From UBA5177 sp002413265 (GTDB lineage: Bacteria > Chloroflexota > UBA5177), in the NCBI GenBank assembly GCA_036752825.1, contig DAIORV010000090.1, forward strand, positions 1-9,305: 9,305 bases of DNA, given 5' to 3'. A program made the translations under genes and the position numbers. Positions 1 through 6,885 of this stretch are shown one piece after another. Below the pieces are notes generated by a model. It saw only the letters and a program-made list of their open reading frames with translations. It was not told the origin of the DNA and ran no database searches. How positions within the stretch are numbered: the first letter of the stretch is position 1; each line of letters starts with the position of its first letter.

Positions 1-87
1 CTATGCGACCTCTCCACGGGCGGGCACATTCTAAATGGTTTCCGCCTAGCCAAGGCAAAAACGGGACGGAACCTGCAGGCCATAATC

Positions 88-573
88 TCACTCAGGTTGC
101 TCAACATACGCCTCAAACTGGCCCTGCATCGTTTGAATATCTTCGGCCAGACTCTTGATCGCATTCAGGATGTCGATCTGCACCTGCTGGACCTTGTCGA
201 TCTCCGCGATCTGGTCGTACGCGTTGTGGGCAATCTTGTTTTCGATGTCGGCCTGCTGGTTCTGGAAGAGCAGAATGGTCTGCGCCAAAAGGATCGCAAG
301 CACGCTCACCAAGAACGTGTAGAACTGATACGGGTATGGGTCAAAGTGGAATACTCCGACCTGATGTCCGACCGTGTAGAGCGCCGAGAACACGAGGTAG
401 CTGATGATGAATTTCCAGCTGCCGGCGCCGTTCGCCACCTTGGCGGCCATGCGCACGCCAAAATTCCTGGCGTCGGTCAACTCGCGCGGATGACGATGCG
501 AAAGCCGCGCAAATGCGTCGTTTATGAGGTCCTGAGTCCCGCGGCTAGCCACGTCGGGTCTCTGCTTTCCCAC
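88..573 (-). CDS. DUF1003 family membrane protein
   Basis: A 161-residue protein recognised as a DUF1003 family member. The conserved core is visible: an R-x-A-x-x-V-A approach (41-47), GSW at 51-53, a first membrane helix at about 53-73, FDPYP at 77-81, a second helix at about 82-103, then QNQQ at 104-107. Residues 108-157 are polar and heptad-like, so a C-terminal coiled coil is likely, as is common in this family. The biochemical role of DUF1003 proteins is not established, so no function is assigned beyond a two-helix inner-membrane protein. The start is GTG and no convincing Shine-Dalgarno precedes it. A start at Met42 would cut into the conserved core, so the GTG is kept. The gene is divergent from the exporter gene, with 193 bp between them. 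Family call is confident; the exact start is less so. Confidence 0.85.
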   Translation of the reverse strand: MGKQRPDVASRGTQDLINDAFARLSHRHPRELTDARNFGVRMAAKVANGAGSWKFIISYLVFSALYTVGHQVGVFHFDPYPYQFYTFLVSVLAILLAQTILLFQNQQADIENKIAHNAYDQIAEIDKVQQVQIDILNAIKSLAEDIQTMQGQFEAYVEQPE

Positions 574-766
574 CGTTCGATGTGATCGTCATCGGATGCC
601 GGCCCTCCCGTGAGAAAATTTAGACCTGCTTCATGCGAACGCCTTGCGAAGGAGCCCCAGGTTTCTCTTAGGCACGATTTGAAAGCGAGACGAGACGGAA
701 TGTCCGTCGTGGCTATTATCAGCTTCTGCCTCTAGCAATCTTGCGGAAGACTAAGTCGGACAGCGA
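574..766. promoter_or_regulatory. Divergent intergenic region with dyad and possible exporter promoter
   Basis: This gap separates the divergent DUF1003 and exporter genes and should hold both promoters. On the plus strand a TATTAT hexamer at 714-719 matches the -10 consensus at five of six positions, but I see no good -35 at the right distance. Just upstream is a perfect dyad, GACGGA-ATG-TCCGTC (694-708), lying where the -35/-10 spacer would be. That position would suit a repressor of the pump, but no regulator gene is in the window. No clear promoter was found for DUF1003 on the other strand. Confidence 0.3.
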
Positions 767-2488
767 GTGGAAACACAGGTAACTCCACAAGACGGCCAGC
801 TTGCATCCGAGCTAGGGCAAGGTCAGCGGAGGTTGCGCGGCGCCCGCCTGACCATCGTCATGCTCGCCCTCATGCTGAGCCTCCTCCTCGAAGCCCTCGA
901 TCAAACCGTCGTCGGCACCGCCTTGCCACGCATCATCGGCAACCTGCACGGCTTCGACCGCTACACCTGGGCGGTTACTGCGTACCTGCTGGCCTCGACG
1001 ACCATGATCCCGCTCGCCGGCAAGCTGTCCGATCAGTTCGGCAGAAAGTGGTTCTTGCTCGGTGGGATCGTCGTGTTTCTCGTCGCCTCCGCGCTGTGCG
1101 GTGCTGCGACCACCATCAACCAGCTCATCGCATTTAGGGCGCTTCAGGGGCTTGGCGCGGGAGTCGGCATCTCGCTCGTCTTCACGGCTGTCGCCGATAT
1201 CTTCCCTCCGCTCGAGCGCGCGCGCTGGCAGGGCGTGCTCGGGAGCGTGTATGGCGTCTCCAGTGTGGCCGGTCCCACTCTCGGCGGTTGGCTTACAGAC
1301 CACGGCCCCCTGGTCGGTGGATTCGTCACCGATGCGACTCGTTGGCGCTGGGTCTTTCTGGTAAATCTCCCCCTCGGCCTGGTCGCCCTGGCGGCGTTGG
1401 TTGCCTACCTACCCGCGGACCTTTCCGTCCGCAGCAGCGAGTTTACCGGCTGGGCTGCGATCCGACGGATCGACGCGGCTGGGGCCGTGCTCTCCGTGAC
1501 GGCGTCGATCTGTTTCCTGGTCGGGCTAACTCAAGCATCGGAGGCGGGAAGCACGTGGACCTCGCCCGGCGTCGTCGCCACGCCGGCTGCGGCTGTGGGT
1601 CTCTTCGTCGCCTTTCTGATCGCGGAACGTTTCGCGGTCGAGCCAATCCTTCCGTTTGGGCTCTTCCGCAATCGAACGTTTGCGACCGACGCGGTCCTGA
1701 CGGTGTTCCTATATATGTCATTGTTCGGGGCCGCGTTCTTTGTGCCGCTGTTCCTGCAGGGCGTGCTCGGGGTGTCGCCGACCGAAGCCGGAGCCGCCAT
1801 GACGCCCTTTTCCATCGGCATCGCGGGCGGCAACGCTTTGGCGGGACTCGCGATCAGCAGGCTCGCCCGATACCGGGCGATCACCATTGTTGGCGCAGTC
1901 GTGATGACTGCCGGCGTGCTGCTGCTCACCGGAATGACTCTCACCACCGGCGTGGTCACGGTAGCCGTCTTCGTCGCGCTTGCGGGCTTGGGCATGGGCG
2001 TCCTCTTTACGGCTACTTCCGTGGCGGTACAGAACTCGCTCCCGCCGACGCATCTTGGAGTCGGCTTCGGCATCGTTCGCTATCTGGGTCAAATGGGAGG
2101 AACGATCGGGGTGGCCATCGTCGGCACCGTCGTGAACTACTCCTTTGCCCGCGAGATCGCTCGCCGCCTACCGCAGGGTGCGACACGCTATCTGACTCAG
2201 GCTCAACTGGCCACGGTCCGGAACCCCCAGGCGCTGCTCAGCCCGTCGCTCCACGCCACGCTCGTCCAGTCAGCCATGCGACGGACAGTATCGAGCATCC
2301 CCGGTGGCGCGGGGCGCGAGACGTCGGTGGCAGCGGCTACCACCAAGCTGCACCACGTGCTGACTCAGGTGTTCGAGGCTCTCAGGCTGTCGCTATCTGT
2401 CTCGATTCGACACGGCCTGGAGACAGCGGCGCTCTTTTGCGCAGGGGCCATTGTCGCCAGTCTCTTCTTGCGAGACGCTTCGCAATAA
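767..2488 (+). CDS. MFS multidrug exporter, DHA2 (EmrB/QacA-like) family
   Basis: A 573-residue, highly hydrophobic protein of the drug:H+ antiporter-2 (14-helix) family, expected to export toxic compounds across the inner membrane using the proton gradient. Visible motifs: LDQTVVGTALP at 44-54 in helix 1 (family motif D1, with G50 where Asn is usual), motif A GKLSDQFGRK at 85-94, motif B R124 in RALQGLG, antiporter motif C around G163-G174, and WRWVF at 193-197. The last membrane helix is at about 550-567, after a long polar loop (roughly 461-548). An 11-residue repeat follows motif C (169-179 and 180-190). The start is a GTG with a weak ribosome site; the next in-frame ATG falls inside helix 1, so the GTG is preferred. 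Substrate cannot be predicted. No regulator or membrane-fusion partner lies nearby, and the gene converges on the tRNA-Ser operon. Confidence 0.9.
   Translation: METQVTPQDGQLASELGQGQRRLRGARLTIVMLALMLSLLLEALDQTVVGTALPRIIGNLHGFDRYTWAVTAYLLASTTMIPLAGKLSDQFGRKWFLLGGIVVFLVASALCGAATTINQLIAFRALQGLGAGVGISLVFTAVADIFPPLERARWQGVLGSVYGVSSVAGPTLGGWLTDHGPLVGGFVTDATRWRWVFLVNLPLGLVALAALVAYLPADLSVRSSEFTGWAAIRRIDAAGAVLSVTASICFLVGLTQASEAGSTWTSPGVVATPAAAVGLFVAFLIAERFAVEPILPFGLFRNRTFATDAVLTVFLYMSLFGAAFFVPLFLQGVLGVSPTEAGAAMTPFSIGIAGGNALAGLAISRLARYRAITIVGAVVMTAGVLLLTGMTLTTGVVTVAVFVALAGLGMGVLFTATSVAVQNSLPPTHLGVGFGIVRYLGQMGGTIGVAIVGTVVNYSFAREIARRLPQGATRYLTQAQLATVRNPQALLSPSLHATLVQSAMRRTVSSIPGGAGRETSVAAATTKLHHVLTQVFEALRLSLSVSIRHGLETAALFCAGAIVASLFLRDASQ
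1271..1336 (+). repeat. Internal tandem duplication (2 x 33 nt) within exporter motif C
   Basis: Residues 169-179 (GPTLGGWLTDH) are followed directly by 180-190 (GPLVGGFVTDA). Six of the eleven positions are identical and most others are conservative. In the usual DHA2 layout WRW follows the first GGWLTDH-like stretch after a couple of residues; here the second copy sits between them. The two DNA copies have diverged, so the event is old. It lies at the end of helix 5 and the following loop. Confidence 0.6.
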
Positions 2489-2518
2489 CGCCTCTTCGGC
2501 TCGACGGATGCGTTCAAC

Positions 2519-2605
2519 TGGCGGAGGGAGAGGGATTCGAACCCCCGGGGCTCATCACCCGGCTGTTTTCAAGACAGCTGCCATAAACCGCTCGGCCATC
2601 CCTCC
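2519..2605 (-). tRNA. tRNA-Ser (anticodon UGA)
   Basis: Reading the minus strand from 2605, a full type II tRNA folds by eye. The acceptor stem pairs GGAGGGA with TCCCTCC. The D arm has a 3-bp GCC/GGC stem. The anticodon stem GCTGT/ACAGC encloses the loop CTTGAAA, giving anticodon UGA, which reads UCA and probably other UCN codons. A 15-nt variable arm forms a short stem (GGGT with GCCC), and the T arm is GGGGG-TTCGAAT-CCCTC. The G discriminator and CCA end are encoded. A long variable arm is the identity element used by SerRS, matching the anticodon. The gene lies 39 bp downstream of serS on the same strand, so it can be cotranscribed with its own synthetase. Confidence 0.97.
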
Positions 2606-2625
2606 ACGGTGCCGCCGTACCATCC

Positions 2626-2634
2626 CTTATAGCA
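2626..2634 (-). promoter_or_regulatory. Possible extended -10 promoter for tRNA-Ser
   Basis: On the minus strand TGCTATAAG fits an extended -10 element (TGn followed by a five-of-six match to TATAAT). It ends 20 nt before the tRNA 5' end, leaving room for a leader of about 13 nt. A TTGACA overlapping the serS stop lies only 11 nt upstream of the hexamer, too close to act as the -35. The tRNA may thus have its own promoter in addition to readthrough from serS. Confidence 0.4.
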
Positions 2635-2644
2635 GGCTAGACTG

Positions 2645-3925
2645 TCAAGCGAACACGCGTAGCTCCGTCACCCCGTCCATATAAGGAACCACGGGCGCGG
2701 GGATCTCAACCGAGCCGTCCTCGCGCTGATAGTTTTCCAGAATCGCGGCGTAGGTACGGCCCACCGCCAGACCAGAGCCGTTGAGCGTGTGGACCAGCTG
2801 CGGTGCGGTGCCCGGCTCTGGACGGTAACGGATGCGGCCACGCCGCGCCTGGAAATCCCCCATGCTGCTGCAGGAGCTGATCTCGACGTAGCGATCGAGG
2901 CTGGGCATCCAGACCTCGGGGTCGTACTTGTTGACCTGCCCGAAGCCCAGATCGGAGGTGTTCATCGCCAACACGTGGTACGGCAGCTCGAGGCGCTGCA
3001 GCACGGCTTCGGAGTACGCCACCAGGCGTTCCAGCCATTCCGCACTCTCTGAAGGCTCGCAGAAGACCACCATCTCGACCTTGTCGAACTGGTGGACACG
3101 GATCATGCCGCGCGTGTCACGTCCCGCGGCCCCGGCCTCCTTTCGAAAGCATGGAGATAGCGCTGCGTACTGAATCGGCAGCTGCGACGCGTCCAGGATC
3201 TTTCCCGTCTCCATGTTGACGAGTGGCACCTCGCCGGTGGGAATCAGGTAGAGATCCTCCGACTGCAGGTAGTACGCCTCCTCGGCGAACTTCGGCAGCT
3301 GAGCCGAGACGATCATGGCCTCACTTTTCACCGCGTACGGAATCCACGTCTCGCGAAAGCCGTGCTCGCGCACCTGGATGTCCAGCATGAACCTGCCGAG
3401 AGCATGCTCGAGACGAGCCCCAAGCCCTCGCAGTGAGTAGAAGCGCGTCCCGGACATCCTCACCGCGTCCTCTGAATCAAAGATTCCCAGGCTTTCGCCG
3501 AGATCAGCGTGGGACTGCGGTTGAAACGAGAAATGGCGCGGCTCGCCCCAGCTCCGAATGACGACGTTGTCCTCCTCGGTGGTCCCGAGTGGCACCGACG
3601 GATCTGGAATGTTGGGCACCCAAAGCTCTAGCTCGTGAAGACGGGTTTCCAGCTCATCGGTTCGCCGATCGAGCTCGGCCACGCGGTCGCGCAGGTCAGC
3701 AGCGTGCGCGCGGAGCTCTTCCCTCTGCTCCTCGCTCAGACCTTTATCGCCAAAAGACTTCGAGATACGATTGCGCTCGGCTTTGAGCGTCTCACTCTCG
3801 ACCTTGAGCTTGCGCTGATCGGCGTCCAGCTCGACGATCTCGTCGATGGGCGCGGTGTCACAGCGGATGCGGACGGCCTCCTTAACGAGATCGGGATTAG
3901 ACCGGATCAGCTCACGGCTCAGCAT
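2645..3925 (-). CDS. serS: Seryl-tRNA synthetase (class II)
   Basis: Charges tRNA-Ser with serine using ATP in the cytoplasm. The protein has 426 residues from the chosen start, normal for bacterial SerRS. Residues about 1-105 form the N-terminal tRNA-binding domain with its long antiparallel coiled coil, which contacts the long variable arm of tRNA-Ser. The class II catalytic core follows: serine-binding TGE at 230-232 (usually TAE or TSE), motif 2 around C259-E284 with FRKEAG and R269-G273, SSCSS at 350-354 followed by DFQARR, and motif 3 LNGSGLAVGRT at 381-391 with R390. The frame is open from a TTG at 3928, but the ATG at 3925 is preferred because GAGG lies 6 nt upstream of it. The start overlaps the end of lysS by 14 nt, implying translational coupling. 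tRNA-Ser follows directly. Confidence 0.97.
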   Translation of the reverse strand: MLSRELIRSNPDLVKEAVRIRCDTAPIDEIVELDADQRKLKVESETLKAERNRISKSFGDKGLSEEQREELRAHAADLRDRVAELDRRTDELETRLHELELWVPNIPDPSVPLGTTEEDNVVIRSWGEPRHFSFQPQSHADLGESLGIFDSEDAVRMSGTRFYSLRGLGARLEHALGRFMLDIQVREHGFRETWIPYAVKSEAMIVSAQLPKFAEEAYYLQSEDLYLIPTGEVPLVNMETGKILDASQLPIQYAALSPCFRKEAGAAGRDTRGMIRVHQFDKVEMVVFCEPSESAEWLERLVAYSEAVLQRLELPYHVLAMNTSDLGFGQVNKYDPEVWMPSLDRYVEISSCSSMGDFQARRGRIRYRPEPGTAPQLVHTLNGSGLAVGRTYAAILENYQREDGSVEIPAPVVPYMDGVTELRVFA

Positions 3926-5396
3926 CAACGTCCTCGCGTTGCCGCAGCAGCGGGAAGAGAATCGTCTCGCGAATGTGGTGAGACCCGGTCAGGATCATCA
4001 CCAGCCGATCCAGTCCGATCCCTGCTCCACCGGTTGGCGGCATTCCGTGCTCGAGAGCCAGCAGGAAGTCGCGGTCGACCTCCGCATGCTCTTCCCCGGA
4101 GAGATGGGAGGCTTCCTCCATGCGCTGGCGCTGGTCTTCCGGCTCGTTGAGCTCGGTAAAGGCGTTGCCAAGCTCGATCCCTCCTATATAGAGCTCGAAT
4201 CGCTCGGTAAGGTCAGGACGATCGGCCCGGCGTTTGGCCAGCAGGCTGCCGGGGAAATCCACCGGAAAGTCACACAGAAACGTCGGCTGGATGAGGCACG
4301 GTTCAACCTTCGAGCTAACCAGCTCCTCGACCAGCTTGCCGTACGAGGAGTCCGGGTGAGCGTGCGCGCCGATGCGTTGGATCTCTGAGTAGAGCGCTTC
4401 GCGATCCCGCACGGCGTCAATATCAATCTCCGCGTATTGGAGAACCGCGTCTCGTATGGTCAAGCGCCTCCAAGGCGGTAAGAAGTCGATGGTTTGTTCG
4501 TCGAAGGTGACATCCTGAGTCCCGAGAATCTGCTGCGTCACTTCGGAGAGCATCGACTCGGTGAGAGCCATCACGTCTCGGTAGTCGGCGTAGGCCTGAT
4601 AGAACTCCAGCATCGTGAACTCGGGGCTGTGCTTCCGAGATGTGCCTTCGTTGCGGAAGTCCTTCCCAATCTCGTAGACGCGCTCGAAGCCACCGACTAT
4701 CAGACGCTTCAGGTAAAGCTCGGTGGCGATCCGAAGGTACGCCGTCATGTCGAGGGACTGGTAGTCGGTGGTGAACGGAGTGGCAGCCCCGCCGCCATAC
4801 AACGGCTGAAGGATTGGCGTCTCCACTTCCAGGAAGCCACGTTCGTCGAGATAACGGCGGATCCTGCTCACCACGCCGCTCCTGATGCGAAACGCCCTGC
4901 GGGATTCCTCGCTCGAGATCAGATCGAGGTATCGGCGACGGTAGCGGGTCTCCGGGTCGGCGATGCCATGCCACTTGTCGGGCAGCGACCGATACGACTT
5001 GGCGAGGAGAACGACGTCCTCTGCCTCCACCGTCACCTCGCCGGTGCGGGTCTTGAAGACGGTGCCTTCGACGCCAATGATGTCGCCAATGTCGAGCAGC
5101 TTGAAGTACTCGTACGCCGTGTCGCCAAGCCGGTCACGCTTGAAGTACAGCTGCAGCTCGCCCGACGAGTCGAGGATGTGCGCAAACGAGGCCTTGCCCA
5201 TCATCCGGACGCGCATCAAGCGTCCCGCCACCCGAACCCGTGTGCCCTCCAGCTCCTCGAAGCGCGCCTGGATATCGGCGGCTTTGTGCAGTTCAGGGCC
5301 GTAGGTATTCGGTAGAAACGGGAGGCCGAGGGCCTTCAGCTCTTCAAGTTTTCGCCGGCGTGGCTTGAGTTGATTCTCTTGCTCTACCACGTCCAC
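3912..5396 (-). CDS. lysS: Lysyl-tRNA synthetase (class II)
   Basis: Attaches lysine to tRNA-Lys. The 494-residue length is typical of bacterial class II LysRS. An N-terminal OB-fold anticodon-binding domain spans about 53-131 (RVRVAGRL, then LQLYFKRD). The catalytic domain begins with R151-YRRRYLDLI, runs through ETPILQPLYGGGAATPF (192-208) and LRIATELYLKRL (221-232), motif 2 with FRNEG at 247-251 and SPEFTMLEFY at 257-266, the lysine-site stretch ELGNAFTELNEP (408-419), and motif 3 GGAGIGLDRLVM at 456-467. The usual SPLAK near residue 384 reads GSLLAK here. The start is GTG, only 2 nt after the greA stop and with no clear Shine-Dalgarno, so translation is probably coupled to greA; a second in-frame GTG at 5390 is an alternative. 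The 3' end overlaps serS. Confidence 0.97.
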   Translation of the reverse strand: MDVVEQENQLKPRRRKLEELKALGLPFLPNTYGPELHKAADIQARFEELEGTRVRVAGRLMRVRMMGKASFAHILDSSGELQLYFKRDRLGDTAYEYFKLLDIGDIIGVEGTVFKTRTGEVTVEAEDVVLLAKSYRSLPDKWHGIADPETRYRRRYLDLISSEESRRAFRIRSGVVSRIRRYLDERGFLEVETPILQPLYGGGAATPFTTDYQSLDMTAYLRIATELYLKRLIVGGFERVYEIGKDFRNEGTSRKHSPEFTMLEFYQAYADYRDVMALTESMLSEVTQQILGTQDVTFDEQTIDFLPPWRRLTIRDAVLQYAEIDIDAVRDREALYSEIQRIGAHAHPDSSYGKLVEELVSSKVEPCLIQPTFLCDFPVDFPGSLLAKRRADRPDLTERFELYIGGIELGNAFTELNEPEDQRQRMEEASHLSGEEHAEVDRDFLLALEHGMPPTGGAGIGLDRLVMILTGSHHIRETILFPLLRQREDVDAEP

Positions 5397-5398
5397 GG

Positions 5399-5887
5399 TC
5401 AGTGAATGAACTGAATGTCCGTGATCGTGTACGAGGTCACCCCCGCCGGGGCGTTGACGGAAACCTTGTCGCCTCGTTTGTGCCCGACCAGGGCCCGGCC
5501 AATCGGAGACTGGTCCGATACTTTGCCGTCTTTCGGAGAGGCTTCCATGGACTCCACGATCTTGTACGTGCAGTCGCGGCCATCAACGCGCTCGAGAGAG
5601 ACGATCGTGCCGACTTCCACCTTCTTGGGCTTGCCGTTGCCGTTGTGGTGAATGATGGTCGCTTCTCGGAGGATCTGTTCAATCTCCGCGAGGCGGCCCA
5701 TCAGCCGCGCCAGATCTTCCTTCGCCTGCTCGAATGCGGCGTTGTCGGTGATGTCGCCACCTTCGCGCGCGGACTTTAATCGGTCCGCGATCATCGGGCG
5801 GACGTCGTTCTTCAGGTGATCGAGCTCGTGCTCGAGCTCGGCCTTGAACTCCGCCGAGATCTGCGTCGGTCGGTGCAACGTGTTCAC
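5399..5887 (-). CDS. greA: Transcript cleavage/elongation factor GreA
   Basis: GreA enters the RNA polymerase secondary channel and stimulates cleavage of backtracked transcripts. The 162-residue protein shows both domains. The N-terminal coiled coil (about 10-79) has the RPMIADRLKSAREGGDITDNAAF tip region at 30-52. The C-terminal FKBP-like domain (about 90-162) carries the family hallmark SPIGRAL followed by GHKRGD. At the acidic tip, D45 matches the conserved Asp, but the second acidic residue, normally Glu in a GDLxEN context, is D48. The GTG start is well supported by AGGAGG at 5894-5899, 6 nt upstream. It is the first gene of the probable greA-lysS-serS-tRNA-Ser operon and has its own promoter within the 3' end of birA. 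A greA-lysS pairing is common among bacteria. Confidence 0.93.
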   Translation of the reverse strand: MNTLHRPTQISAEFKAELEHELDHLKNDVRPMIADRLKSAREGGDITDNAAFEQAKEDLARLMGRLAEIEQILREATIIHHNGNGKPKKVEVGTIVSLERVDGRDCTYKIVESMEASPKDGKVSDQSPIGRALVGHKRGDKVSVNAPAGVTSYTITDIQFIH

Positions 5888-5927
5888 AGAAGTCCTCCTA
5901 AGTCGTGAGGTCTCGACATACGCGAAC

Positions 5928-5951
5928 GCCCGGACAATTGGTGGTCCGGGC
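5928..5951 (-). promoter_or_regulatory. Stable hairpin in the greA 5' leader
   Basis: GCCCGGAC and GTCCGGGC form a perfect 8-bp stem around an 8-nt loop, about 30 nt upstream of the greA ribosome site. No U-tract follows, so it is not a standard terminator. It may stabilise the mRNA 5' end or act as a regulatory structure. Confidence 0.45.
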
Positions 5952-5956
5952 CCTGT

Positions 5957-5978
5957 GTGCTCTATGACGAGAGAGCAC
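5957..5978 (-). promoter_or_regulatory. Hairpin at the birA-greA junction
   Basis: GTGCTCT and AGAGCAC form a 7-bp perfect stem with an 8-nt loop, just downstream of the greA -10. The predicted start near 5973 falls within its first arm, so the full hairpin would form only in RNA that reads through from birA. No U-tract follows; it could be a processing site or a weak readthrough barrier. Confidence 0.35.
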
Positions 5979-5979
5979 T

Positions 5980-6008
5980 ATTCTACTGCCCCTCAGGGCG
6001 CTTGTAAA
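5980..6008 (-). promoter_or_regulatory. Sigma70-type promoter for the greA-lysS-serS operon
   Basis: On the minus strand TTTACA (6008-6003) and TAGAAT (5985-5980) are separated by exactly 17 nt. Each matches the sigma70 consensus at five of six positions. The -35 and part of the spacer lie inside the last codons of birA. Transcription would start near 5973 and give a greA leader of about 85 nt. It is the best promoter in the window by eye. Confidence 0.65.
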
Positions 6009-6796
6009 CCACCTGTAGACCGAATCGAAACGTCGGCTGCGTAGACTATGCGGCGTTCGCCGCCAGGCTTATCTACCACAAGACCTCCGTCTCTCATGAC
6101 ACTTACGGCGGTCCCGGACCATGTTCCGGCCGCTTCCGACACGTCAACCTGGGTTCCGATCGTGTCGAGGCGGCTCACCCATTCCTCGAACACGCGGTCA
6201 GGTTCTCGCGTGAGACCACGATACCACATATCAAGATGGAACAGGAGGTTTGCCGCCACCTTTTCTCGCGAGGCAAGCTTGCCGGTTTCGGCGAGCACGC
6301 TGCTCGCATCTTCAAGAGGAGCAAGCTCGTCGGGAGGCACGTTCACGTTGATCCCGATACCGAGAACCACTCGCTTCGAGCCTGCTCCCTGGGAGAACTC
6401 GGAGAGAATGCCGGCAAGCTTGCCGCCGGCGGCGTGCACGTCGTTCGGCCATTTCAGCCGTGCCGGCACCCCAGCCTCCACGAGAGCGTCGGACACTGAG
6501 AGAGCCGCGACAAACAGCAGCTCATGAGGCGCTGTGCCAGGCGGCACGGAGAAGAGCACCGATACGAGGATGGATCTGCGGGGAGCCGAAGCCCAGGACC
6601 GGCCTCTCCTACCCCGACCGGAAGTTTGATGGTCGGTGAAGATCGCAGTTCCGTCTTGCCATTCACCATCCGGAATTTCCGCTGCGACTCGATTCGTTGA
6701 GTCAATCTCGGGCAGGTATCGCAGGTCGCGCGCCGCCCGGCTACCGGCCAGAAGATCGCGAATGGCGTCTACGTCGAGGGGATTTTCCACGTTCAT
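5993..6796 (-). CDS. birA: Biotin--[acetyl-CoA-carboxylase] ligase, monofunctional
   Basis: Activates biotin as biotinyl-AMP and transfers it to the lysine of biotin carboxyl carrier proteins in the cytoplasm. The 267-residue protein contains the catalytic landmarks: STN at 33-35, the biotinyl-AMP-binding loop GRGRRGRSW at 60-68, KWPNDV at 115-120, KLAGIL at 126-131 with the conserved Lys126, and GIGINVN at 146-152. The C-terminal SH3-like domain spans about 215-260. There is no N-terminal helix-turn-helix, so it is a group I ligase and not a repressor of the E. coli BirA type. The ATG directly follows a run of seven T's that is the U-tract of a strong terminator, so no Shine-Dalgarno precedes it. 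A GTG two codons on also lacks one. No biotin synthesis gene is adjacent. Confidence 0.93.
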   Translation of the reverse strand: MNVENPLDVDAIRDLLAGSRAARDLRYLPEIDSTNRVAAEIPDGEWQDGTAIFTDHQTSGRGRRGRSWASAPRRSILVSVLFSVPPGTAPHELLFVAALSVSDALVEAGVPARLKWPNDVHAAGGKLAGILSEFSQGAGSKRVVLGIGINVNVPPDELAPLEDASSVLAETGKLASREKVAANLLFHLDMWYRGLTREPDRVFEEWVSRLDTIGTQVDVSEAAGTWSGTAVSVMRDGGLVVDKPGGERRIVYAADVSIRSTGGLQAP

Positions 6797-6829
6797 AAAA
6801 AAAGAGAAGCGCCCCGAAGGGCGCTTCTC
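6797..6829 (-). terminator. Intrinsic terminator abutting the birA start codon
   Basis: On the minus strand an 11-bp perfect stem (GAGAAGCGCCC with GGGCGCTTCTC) is closed by the very stable C(UUCG)G tetraloop and followed by seven T's. The last T is adjacent to the birA ATG. On the plus strand the T-run is on the wrong side, so the terminator acts only on minus-strand RNA entering birA. It therefore ends a short upstream RNA or acts as an attenuator of birA. Confidence 0.85.
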
Positions 6830-6854
6830 ATGTTACCGGCTGGTGACTACCTGC

Positions 6855-6874
6855 CCACTCGCCGAAGCGAATGG
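6855..6874 (-). promoter_or_regulatory. UUCG-capped hairpin in the birA leader
   Basis: On the minus strand CCATTCGC and GCGAGTGG form an 8-bp stem with a UUCG loop. One pair is a G-U wobble on this strand but would be a C-A mismatch on the plus strand, which favours a minus-strand RNA. It lies between the small ORF and the terminator. Confidence 0.5.
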
Positions 6875-6885
6875 CGGCGGCGATG

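Noticed and set aside
1..87. Terminator or gene downstream of DUF1003
   Set aside because: Only a short CCTGCAGG palindrome and a T-run without a proper stem are seen; nothing supportable.
2468..2485. TTGCGA/TCGCAA hairpin at the end of the exporter gene as a terminator
   Set aside because: Six-bp stem within coding sequence with no T-run on either side; termination of the exporter or of the tRNA operon is not visible here.
1288..2586. 432-codon plus-strand open frame overlapping the exporter
   Set aside because: It is arginine- and glycine-rich low-complexity translation typical of an alternative frame of GC-rich DNA, and it runs into the tRNA region.
2606..2635. T-box-like sequence (GGGATGGTACGGCGG, minus) between serS and tRNA-Ser
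   Set aside because: It only loosely resembles the T-box core, the gap is under 40 nt with no specifier stem or terminator, and no amino-acid gene follows it.
4494..5315. 273-codon plus-strand open frame opposite lysS
   Set aside because: It is fully antisense to a conserved synthetase and shows no recognisable domain or ribosome site.
6797..6829. Terminator for a plus-strand transcript ahead of mreB
   Set aside because: On the plus strand the hairpin is preceded by A's and followed by mixed sequence, so it cannot work as an intrinsic terminator in that direction.
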